Source: Pyrrhosoma nymphula (lineage: Eukaryota > Arthropoda > Insecta > Odonata > Coenagrionidae). Taken from it: a stretch of DNA of 64,000 nt. Numbering within the stretch: position 1 is the first letter of the stretch; the number at the start of each line of letters is the position of its first letter. The position numbers and the translations under genes are program-made. Location: NCBI GenBank assembly GCA_963573305.1, contig OY754339.1, positions 12,509,941 to 12,573,940 on the forward strand, written 5' to 3'. Of the stretch, positions 13,401-25,400 are shown piece by piece. The notes under the pieces were generated by a model, which made no database searches, was not told where the DNA came from, and saw nothing but the letters and a program-made list of their open reading frames with translations.

Positions 13401-16400
13401 ATGGGACACAGCGATGCATATATGTGCTCAGAGCAGCCTAACTTCCAGGGTTTTACTCTGAAATCACTCTTAGATTTTCAGTATTTCAGAAAATGCATCC
13501 GACAATATCCTCCACGAGAAATTAAAATAAAACATTCTTAAAGTTCCCTCCCGTTATATAATGGTAAATTTAACTTTTATAACTACACTATATAATTAAA
13601 CATTACTTTTGGAATCGACAAGAAAGTAAGAAATTGTATTCAATACTTCTCGTTCGACTGTAGACAATGGGTAGGCATCGATTGTGTGAGATCAGAAGAG
13701 TTTGTCATAATGAAGTGTAAGTGGAAGGGGGAAATGAAATATACCGTATAAACGCGTGTAAGAGGCACACCCGTGTAATAGGCGCACCCCTCTTTTTATG
13801 TGTCGAAGTTGAAGAAAAAATTTTGAGTTTTTTTTCTTCTATTGCGAAGTTTTGCGGGCCTAACTGCGAACTTTCGGCCATTTTAAAAGCCTTCCGCTTG
13901 CGAAATTCTCTTATAATTTACGCGGCATTTTTCATAGGCAGATATAGACCCCGGAGGGAAGTATTCACTTGGATCTGAGGTTTCCGCGGCGTTTCTCCAT
14001 ATTGGTAACGGCTTTCGGGCGTTCCTCTACAAGACAACGCGGAGGAACGCCCGCGTGCCCGAACGCCGCGTCACCCTTAATGCCACTATTTACCGAGTCC
14101 AAATGACTCATGCATAGAGAAGAGACAACTGGTTTTCCCCCGCAGGTAATGCTTGTAGTAGACTCCCTCGCGCGCCTTACGGATGGCCCTCTGACTGGGC
14201 AACATCGCGCGCCTCTCCCTTTCTCTTCCGTGCATGCTCCTGGCAGTTGAACGCGCTCTTTTTCCAAAATAAATGTTAATCGATATTGATTAACCAACGA
14301 ATTCCTTTAAGATTTTATAAGTGGATGATGATGATGAACTTGAGAGCTTGGAGAAGGTCTAAACGGCGGTTTTCAGGGATGCGCGGAACGGAAAGTAACG
14401 GATCCGTGCATTTGCATCTATAACTAAAATACTAAAGCATTAAATAATACGAAACTTCGTATAGCTCTTAGGAAAGATCTTTGCTACAATATTTGTAAAG
14501 GAAATTTCGATATCTTGATCCGTGTTGTTATTACGAAGCCGTAAATGCGATGCATCCGTCCGGTACCCGGGAAAATGCGCTAACATTCTGTTTTTAAGCA
14601 CACACTGAAATCGATATAAACGGTAAAATGTTTTGTACACCATCAATAAACGCAGAAATAAACAAGCTTTAATTTGATGTAATTCATGTTAAAATTGATT
14701 GAGCCATCTCTGAGATATTAGCCTTCAAACTCGGGTGTCGGAATTTTGCAACGGACAGATTCGTGTAAGAGGCGCACCCTCATTTTCGGCTGCGATTTCT
14801 GGGAAAAAAGGTGCGCCTCTTACACGAGTTTATACGGTACAACAGATGACGTATTACTCAATAATGACTTATATATAATGTACTAGCGAAAATACCCGTT
14901 GATTCTCAACGGGAGAGAAAAAACTTGAAAATAATGTAGTAGTGCTGTTTATACAAAAGGGAAATGATTTCGAGTAGAAAAAAATATAATGAAATCGCTT
15001 TTAAATTTATATAAAAAAGATACAAAATCGAAAACCGAATAATATACCATAGATAATACATAGATGATGGTTTATAATTAAATCGAAACGTAGTGGAGAG
15101 CGGAAGGTACCCGTTGAAATTCAACGCGTGTGAAAAACATTGAACTTATTTTATAAGAAAACCACAAATCCTGAAGAATAGTGTAGGCGTGGTCATCTAA
15201 GGAGTATGTAACCTATCTTGTACGATGTGTTCATTGTAGTAGACACGCTGACCATTTTCCAGGTGCACGGAGAGATGAGTGACTGTTTGCCCTCTTTCAT
15301 GACGGGAAACCTAAAAATGGGCCACGCAGACCCATTGCTACGTACTTAAATAGCACCCAGGTTGATAGATGGTCACCTCGTCCCTCCGGTTCTCTTGAGC
15401 CGTCTTCTGAGTGCTTAACAGTTTGATCTATTCCCATGTGTACATACATATGTATGCATTCAATGACTTAACTGAGTATCGCTATTCAACTTTGATATGT
15501 ACGTTTAGTATCTTAATCAGGATTGGATAGTAGGATACAATCCAGCGGTTGACAACGTCAAAAGGAGCATTTGTAGCGGCAGCCATGTTTATTTGACCTA
15601 TCAACCCACCGTAACCCGGACTGCGCCTTCGGTAAAAAGAGTAGCCATTATCATTGGTTACGATTGCTAAATAAAAAATCTATGGTGATTCTTAGTGCAC
15701 TTGCCGATTTTCATGCACGGATGTCGTTCATTGTGCAGAATTTCCGCTCTTCATTCGGGTGAGAAGCATGTAGTGACGTCATTATAGTTTCCGCCATCTT
15801 GAAAGAGATTAAAGTTTCGAAACAGATAGGTCTATATTTGAACCAGATTTAAAGGTTGCTACCCGTCCGTAGGTTGGGTTAGGATAAATGTTGTGCGTTT
15901 CTTAGCATAACCCGAGAAAAACCACGGGGAGATTCTCATGCGATTGCTGGTGGACATGTATCTGAGCAGTCTAACCTTTGTCGTTTTCATGCAAGGACTC
16001 AGAAACTCGCACAGAAGACATTCCTCGTGCGTTAGAAGATTCTTTCGAAAGGTTACCCTTTATTCTATTTGGCATGTTTATGGATATATTTTTAAGTCCA
16101 CGGAGGGGAAACATAGCGGCGAGTGAGATTCTTGAATAGCCAACTCGATGTATGAGTGAATGTAAGTTAACTGGACTTTAACACTTTTAAGCATATATAA
16201 ATATTTTGTAACGTTTATGATGTGGGAATTGGTCTAAAAAACAGTTCACAATCGTAATGAGAGGCAGGCGGTTCCACTACATGTAATACATCTGAGTATT
16301 AAGCAATAATAAACAAATCTGTTTGTTGTAGCAAGAGAGGCATTATTACCATTACTATTCGCTGCACATAAATATTCTTGCACGTTTAATTGCTTGCGTA

Positions 16401-19400
16401 GCCTCTTTAACTCCTTGATGTTTATCGTTTACTACGTAAGTGTTCCCTCATATACATGCAGAGCCCCTATGAGAGCTACTTTGAGAATAGACTTTGAAAA
16501 GTAAACTTGTTGTAAATGTGCATTGAATTATCGATTACCCCCCCTAACAATCTATCATAGGGCCCTTGGGACTCTGGGCCCGTCTTATACAGATTTCCTT
16601 ACTACGTGTTATGATGGGCCTGCAGGAAAACATGATGCTAAATGCTAGAGGCATGAATATCCTTTGAAATCAAATCTCTGGTTGACAATGAAATTAGCTA
16701 TTGCTGATTTTAGAAAAAAATATGAGATTTTTTAGCTAAACAAATAAATTTCAGACAAACCGAAGCCTGAAAAATCAAGAGAAAGAAGCTTTATTTATTC
16801 AGCCATCCGATTAAAAAAATCCCGGCTCTCTATCTTGAGTGAAAGTACTTTTAAAAAGTAAAAAATGAAACCACTGCACCGAACCCAAAGCTTAGCATGG
16901 ACCACCATGGGGGCCTTAGGGGGCCCCGAGGGCCTTTCAATATAGCCTCTAGTACAGCCAGATACCTATACTTTCGATCTACATGACAAATTTCAGCTCA
17001 ACCGGTCCAGTAGTTTTTGAGTGATGGAGCAACAGGCAGACAGACGGACATACAGACACCATAACAGTTTTATACATGTATAGCTGAATTACCCCTGCGA
17101 AGCTCGGGATAACACTTCCTTTATAAATTATCATATAAGAGGAGAATCGATTGAAGAAAATGAAAAACTTCATTCTTTTGGGTTTCCGATAAAATATTTT
17201 TTAACTCTCCATCTTGAGTGAAAGTATTTTTAAAGCAAATTTTTTAACCCTTGCGCAAAACCCAATGCATTCCTAATCACATTAACTAAGCTATATCAAT
17301 TTTAGGTGCGAAAAAGACAAAAATCTGGTTGTCATGGAAATATGCTATTGTTGATTCTGAGAAAATAGCACGTTTTTGCAGCTTAAAACGCGCTTTTCAG
17401 ACAAATACGAACAGGAAAAGATAATTGATTGAAAGAATTATAAACTTCATTCTTTTAGCCATTCGATAAAAAAATCCCAAATCTTGAGCGGAAGTAGCTT
17501 TAAAAAGCTAAAAATGAAACCACTTCACCAAACCGAATTCGTAGCTTAAACCACCAAAGAGCCCCTTTTTGGGACCTTTGGGGGCCCTGAGGTATTTTAA
17601 GATAGTATAAAAACCTTCTCCTTAAAAAAATACATATATGTGCCAACTTTCATGGTGATCGGTGAAACATGGTGATCGGTGTCGAAGTCAATTAATCTCG
17701 GACAAACACACAAATATACAAACATCCATTTATATATAGATAGATAAAGATGCTAATTATAAAGAGGTAGAGAATGAGATTTAAATTATGAAATGTGCAC
17801 ATTCACTAACTTTTGAAAACAAGATAACGGAAAAAGAACGTAGGGTGTAAATAGACGGCATTATCTTTAGAAATTAAGAACAAGTTAAATATTTAGGGCT
17901 CCCAATACCTATTAAACAAACCGTGTTACTTCCACTGTTCATTATGAATGTACAACCGGTTTCAGCCATTAGGTAAGCCGCCTTCTGGTGGATTGTGAAC
18001 GTTTTCAGATTACAGCAAATATAGGTCTATATGCAAGTATAAGGGGAACGGTATGGGTAGAAGGTGATAGGGGTAGAAAGTATGCATACCTTCTACCCGC
18101 AACATTCCCCTTCGTTTAATATTATGACGACTTCCCACCAAGTTAAGGCTTCAATTTTAATTTTACTTAGGAATTGCTCTCACCTCAAAACTCTCTGGGG
18201 CGCCCACAGTAGAACATGAGGGGGTAAGCTTTTAAACAATTTGGGTTTATTTGACGGAAGGAGGGTGAGATAATAATAATATAATAATAATAGTAAAAAT
18301 TCTGATAATAATCGGAGGAAGATCTCATTTCAAATTATCAATTTTTACCCTCAGAAAGTCAATTAGAGTCAGAGAAAGTTCTAAGAATATTCGATACATA
18401 TATAAAATAAATTATCAAAAAGGTGGAACTAAGTCCTTCAGACACGAATAAAGCAACCGAGTTTAAGAATTCAGAAGGTTTTCTGCCTTTTTACAGACAA
18501 ATCGTTATATATATTCAATATTTAAGAAAACTTTTCTCCAAAGGGCACTAACAACTAATATGGACAGGAACATCACTATTACGCAAACCGATCCCAGGGA
18601 AATATTACAGTTTTTCGCTACTTTCTCAGTCACCACATAAGTTTATACCATCGGACTATATTTTATTGAATCTTATGACCAAATAATCCATCCAATAATT
18701 ATTTTACGCATGAATCACCACAAATACAGTTGAACCTTCGTAATTCGAACTTCTTTGAGTCGAATATTCGATAAGTCGAAATAATTTCTGTCGACGTTAG
18801 TATTGTTAAGTTTTACAATCAGCAAAACTGCGCTTGAAAAAACTCTAAATACCTGTTACTTCAAATATTTTTAGTCCTCTAGGCTCTTCAACTTTGAAGT
18901 TCGCCAGTAGAATCTCTTCGACTGTGCTAATTTACACGGATTTCTATAAAAATTCTAGCTATTTAACTTATCTGAAAAACAAATAAATGATGCTTAACGC
19001 ATGCATGAGGGCGATGAGCTAATGCCTACTAATTAAAATGATTAACTTTAATTCGGGATATTTTTGTTTGAAGACTTTCACAGCTTTTTTTTGTCTATTA
19101 ATGATGATGTTTTCGGGGTATGCTGTGTAATGTTCATTTTTTTTAACTCAACGTTTCGCTTCTCCTGCTGGAAGCGTCATCATCAAGAGCCGAAAACATG
19201 ATCATTTAATTCGGGATACTATTTCTGGTATTTAGATTTCAAGAATGCAACAAGTAACATTTTCTACGCGAGAGAAGCGACATATCCTGTTCGAATCCTG
19301 AGAAGCCTCCAAAGCAGCTCCATCCAGTTAGGCATGTACTACACGAACGTAAACAAAGAGAAACTAACAAGATTCTGAATAAAGCGTAATAAATGACGTC

Positions 19401-22400
19401 TTTAACGTGCAATAAAAGAATATAGGTCAACTGGGGTTAAGTCAGTGAAAATGTTTTCGAAGGAAATGATCACAAGTTTTGGTGATCATATCAAGTGTTT
19501 GATGATGATGGTGTATCGGAAGATGTTCCTAGATAGTAATTATCTCATCATAGCTTTGTTAGAGAGCATTTCATTTATACTGATAAGGATACTGTGCAAT
19601 TCAGTATAATTTGATTATGAATTAATTTACTTTTTTTATTTATTATTTCAGTGTAAAATTATTTTTATTTTTTTAGTATAAAACTAAATAAATATCAATT
19701 TAAGTAATAATTTATTAGTATTGTGAAAGAAAATTGAAATATTTTGAAATTTTTTATTTGAAAAAGCATACTTTGTTCATATTACCTTTTGTATCAGGGT
19801 TGATCAATTATATTTAATTAAAATTTATTTCTCGATTTTATAAGTTCTAATAAATTAATTTATTTACTGTTATATATTAATAATGTTTATTAGGAGAGAA
19901 ATTCTATTCGTTTATAAAGGTATCTAGTTTTTTTGAGAATTAAATTAAGTTTAACCCTAAAATTTTCTTTTTTTTATTATTTTTTAGGTTAAAAATGATA
20001 AGGGATAAGCTTTATCTTTTTATATAAATTTATAATAATTAAAATTAGTAGATATGATCATATCAAGTAACTTCCTCCCTTCACCCGACCAAACTTGATA
20101 GTAATCCAAAGATGTTTATGGTGTGTATAGCGCATAATCGCCTAATATAGATATGTATTTATCCAAATGCTCGTGTCCGTCCACAGCAATGGTCGCCCGG
20201 GTGTCCAGTCGGTGAGCGAGCGTTGGCGCGTCGACTGGGGCAACTACATGTCCAGTCGCAACGACGTCGTTTACATCCGTCTGGACGTGCGAGGGGCGGC
20301 GGGGCAGGGCCGCCGGGCCCTCAGGCCCCTCTACAGGCGGCTGGGCGGCGTCGAAGTCCAGGATCAAGTGACGGCCTTAAGGTGAGCCTCATGAAACCCA
20401 ATACGTGCAACCAATTAACCTGTCATCCACTCTTATCATTTTAATTCCCATCAGTGATCTGGGGCGAGACAAATAAAACCTCTTCCTGAAAGCTGTATTA
20501 AAACTTCGCCAAATCGATGCATGCAGCCGACACTGAGCCAGTCTTTAAATTTACTTTTGATGCTTTGATGATACGGAAATTATAATTTGGCAATCATGCT
20601 TTAGCTTTCGAAATTCCTTGAAATTCATTTCAAACCACACAGCAATATTTCCTTTAGAATGGATGAATAACCATTTGTACAGAAAGCACTGGGATTTATA
20701 TAATTTACAGAATTAACATCGGGTGGAAATTAAGATAATTGTTGAGGACATGAAAAACATATTTTTCTAAGCATAAGTTACAGCATAACAGGGACTATTT
20801 GTTTTAGACGGATAAAAAAGAGAGGTTTTCTAATAACCTCGGTGTTATAATGCCGACTTAACGTGATGGTAGGCGAAGTAACTGTGAGAAATCGTGACAT
20901 AGTTAAAGAACTAATCACTTTGTGAATTCGGTAGTCGAACCCTGATGTCGTGACATCGAAACCGGTCAGTCAGTTACACTAAAACAGAGTGGAAGAACAC
21001 CAAGTGATTTATTCTTTGACTATAATGCCGATGATTCATTCCTCGTGTGATATATGTCGTCGACTTCTACTGGTGGTGTTCTAACACTTTGATGTAATCT
21101 TTTCTTTTGGCAGACATCTTTTGGACAACCTCAAGTACCTGGACGAGACGAGGGTGGGGCTGTGGGGCTGGGGCTATGGAGGATACGTCACCACCATGGT
21201 GCTCGGGTCCCAGCAGAACGTGTTCAAGTGCGGGGTCGCCGTGTCCCCCATCGCCGACTGGCTGCACTACAGTGAGTGACCAACGATCGATTATAGATAG
21301 CACCGCGCGCCTCTGCGGCTCAGTACACCTCTCCTACGCCAAAATAGTCCTCTTTCTATAACCACAAAAACCATCCTTCACTAATCCATGATCCGCCCAA
21401 TCCTTAACCAACGGCTACCCCGCACCGCCAGCAAACCTGCCGTCAAAACAAAAAAAACTAGAACTAGAACTAAACAAAATCTTCCGTCAAATCTAAAACG
21501 TCCTCTTGTTTGCTCACAACACGTACAAGAAACAACAATTCTGCGGTAGGATAGCCAAATATGATGTGTCAGTTTTTTATGTAAAATTGAGTAATGCATA
21601 CCGTGGGATTCGTAGTTCTAATACCGTTGGATTTGGAAAGTTTAAAAAATATGATAACAACAGTTTTTTTATATCTTTTACGAAAATATAAGACCTAAAC
21701 TTTGAAATTCTGATTTTTCAGAGCCTACTAAACTTTTAAATTGCTCTCCTGTAAAATTTGCTAAGCATGACATATCATATTTAACCATCTTACCACGGAA
21801 ATCGCGAAAACACCTCCATATCCAACCACCGTCAACCAGCATCAGCTGAAAAGACGGAAGAAGATGTGTATCCGCACTGTGACATTTGCCTGCCTGAGAC
21901 GATCGATTTCGATCGATCGATCGATTTCGATTCGATGTATCAATTCGATAGTTGTATCGATCCAATGATCGATTCTATCGGTATCGATTCTATGATCGAT
22001 TCGATCGTATTCGATGTATCGATCGATACATTGAATGATCGTTCCGATGGGAGGAATAATAATGAATGAAAATTAAAATTAGCCGAAAGGCATTCCAACT
22101 TACAATTAGATTACCTCATTTATTTTGTGAAATTGATAATGAATGCGTCGATACTAGTCATCTAAATACAAAACATCCGGCAACAACTCCAACATCAGTG
22201 CATCAAATCGCAAAGTGTTATTCACATTTGCAGCGATGGAATGCGATCTCTGAGCTATGGTGCTTTCAGGGTGGCCACTGGTTACACTAATAGATTTCCC
22301 TCTTTTTCCCAGTTTATTTCCCCGAGTGGATTTCTGTTTTTCCCCGATTATTTCTCAACCAGCATTGGGCGATTTTAATGTGATCATTGGGGAAAGAAAA

Positions 22401-25400
22401 TACCGGAAATGCACTATCATTCGGTGCAGTAATAGCTGGTAGCTATAATTTGTAATACACACACATAGTTTTCCTCAAATACGTCTTTTCGTACATCAAA
22501 TGAAACGTTTCTCTGGATTCCCATGCATACTGATTTTCACAGGGACTTGAAACTTCGGAGCGGAAGACTTTTTAACGGCAATTCTGAAGGGATTCTGAAT
22601 TATCCTCATTTTTGACCTAAATGTCCTCATTTCCTCCAAGGAAATATAAAACTGTCAACCCTACCTAAGACTTCTTATACTTTGATGAGCATTTCAGTGG
22701 TCAGTTTAAACTGCGTAAACGTCACTGCATCTTAATTTTGTGGTTATACTATTAGCCTGGAAAAGGTGGAGGAAGTTGTCAACTTTACAACTGCTTTAAT
22801 CCTTAGAGATAAGAAGTATTGGCGTGTCCAAAAACTTTTCAATTAATTTTAAAGTTTCAATTAATATTAAATTTCCGGAGTAGGCAAAAATAGCTAAGTT
22901 TATTCTCACCAGTCACATGATAGCAGTGTCTACAGAAATTATTTTATTGAGGTCATTCCCTAAGAGTCAAAAGGGACTGGCCATGTTGAAATGAGAAAGA
23001 ATGCTTAGCAGCCTTCAATGCCTGGACTCGTAAGCGAATCCAATTCAGTAAAAATCTCAAAACTAAAGCTTTAGCATACCATAAAAGATTATGAGATGAA
23101 TGAATTTTTTTTTATTTCAGCCATGCTTTTCTCTTTTCAACATTGTGCTTAATATTTTACTGAATGTCTTTTATCCATTTCAGTAATGGTTTGTACTTTT
23201 CTACACCTTTTTATTTTTGTAATTCACAACGCGTTCCACCAATATTGTTGGCATCGTCAGGTGTAGGAAACATCGTCAGGTGTAGGTGTTGGCATCGTCA
23301 GGTGTAGGTTGGTACACCTGACGATGCCAAAAATTGGTGGAACGCGTTGTGAATTAAAAATATAAAAAGTGTAGACAAGTACAAAACATTTTTGAAATGG
23401 ACATTAAAATATTCTACAAAGTAGAGCCTCAAACTGTGGATTGAATTGTTTTTTATTTTGTTCGGAATAGTTTTGCTAAAATTGCTTTTCATTTACATCT
23501 CACGTTTGAAATCACCCTCGATTGAAGTTTCAGCTGTTTTCCTAGGTAAATTTCAACATTTTTAAAACTTTTATTCTAATTTAAACTCTAATAGCAATAA
23601 ACTTTTTATTTATTTTACTTTTTCACTCGACAGTTGAAAACACAAGAAATTAAAGAGATTCTATGCAATGTTACCTAATGCATAATTTTTTTCAAAGACG
23701 AGACTAGTCTGATTCAAGTTTCGTCTCGCGCCCACACAACTCTGGCCCCACGACGCAATACGCTGAATAGTAGTTACAGCGCGCCATTCCTGTGGTGTGT
23801 GTATGTTCTCGAAGAGCTGTATTTCCAATTCGAATGCGAAATCATCGAGGCAGAAGCGAAGGCATGAAATGCACGTGACTGCGACGAACGGAGAGGGGGG
23901 GGGAGGAGTAGGAGGGTGTGGTCCTTCATGGTTTTACCTGGATTCTCAGTGAATCAAGAAGGGGAAAGGAATTTCAAGGAAAAAGCAAAAGCGGTGAGAT
24001 TGGCTACGACCGATCGCGCTCTCTTAGAGATCCTCCACAGAGGATTCGTTTACTTTTATTGCCATCGTCGTAGCCGCGTACAATTCTACCATCCCGGTGG
24101 ACAAAGCACACCCCTAACCGGTTCAATTAGGCCTGGGCGATATATCGATATATCGTAAAATATCACGATATTTTAATTTATCGCCAATCCGATTTTGAGT
24201 TTTTAGCATTGACGATATATCGTTGCTCGATAAATATCGTCTTATCGTGCCCCGATATTTTATCGTGCCCGATAAAATATCGAGGCACGATAAATATCGC
24301 GATAAATATCGTGATCACGATAACTATCGCGATAAAATATCATGTCATCGTCTCCCGATAAAATATCACGATATCGCGCCCCGGTAAAATATCACGAAAA
24401 ATATCACGATAAAAGATCGTGATATAGCTCTCCTTCAAATATCGCGTAATCGCGCCCGATGAATTATCGTGATATTGCACCGATTTATCGTGTCGGAAAA
24501 AGACAGCCGTTGGGTTGGCCTTCGCTTAAGCTGGAGCAAGTACGTTTGAAAACTTATTATTCTGCTATCTGCTAAATAAAATTCTCAGACAATATATACA
24601 CTAATGTATGTACATACAAACAATTGTTTTCAGTTCCTTCCAAAATTTGAACAAGACGTCACCTATAAACTATCGGACCACTGAAATTGAAAGAGAGAGA
24701 GAGAGAGAGAACTGCTGAGAATTTGAATTAGCAGATAGCAGAATAGTAAGTCTTCAAACGTACTTGCTCCAGCTTAAGCGAAGGCCAACCCAACGGCTGT
24801 CTTTTTCCGACACGATAAACCGGCGCAATATCACGATAATTCATCGGGCGCGTTTACGCGATATTTGAACGAGAGCAATATCACGATCTTTTATCATGAT
24901 ATTTATCGTGATAAATTATCGTGATAATATATCGGGATATTTTATTGGGGCGCGATATCGTGATATTTTATCGGGACGCGATATCATGATTTTTATCGCG
25001 ATATTTATCGTGATATTTATCGCGATATTTATCGCGATATTTATCGTCACGATATGAGTTATCGATATCGCCACCTGACGATATGCTAAAATTATCGTGT
25101 CCCGATATTGAATTATCAATATCGCCCAGGCCTAGGTTCAATTACATGCAGCGAGCAATGACGGGAGATGTGAGTGTGGTTGTTGTGTATTGTCTGCATG
25201 AAAGAGAATCTTAAATGCGTTATAACATAATTTAAAAACTAAAATACAATCAATTGGTACACACTCAATACTTATTCACTATTTTTAAAAGATATTTTAT
25301 ATATTTGTTAACTTTTGGAACCTTATTACTTTTCTTTTTTAAAATTTTATTTTAAATAGTATCTCAAAATGGATACAGTTTAAGAGGTGGTTAGACACCG

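Larger units (their letters stand above)
17751..20186. other. Intron sequence with minor repeats
   Basis: Contains a small inverted repeat around GGTAGAAGG/CCTTCTACC (18050-18112), the small MITE at 18727 and the hairpin motif at 19147. The stretch 19600-20060 is extremely AT-rich. No coding sequence seen. Confidence 0.4.
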
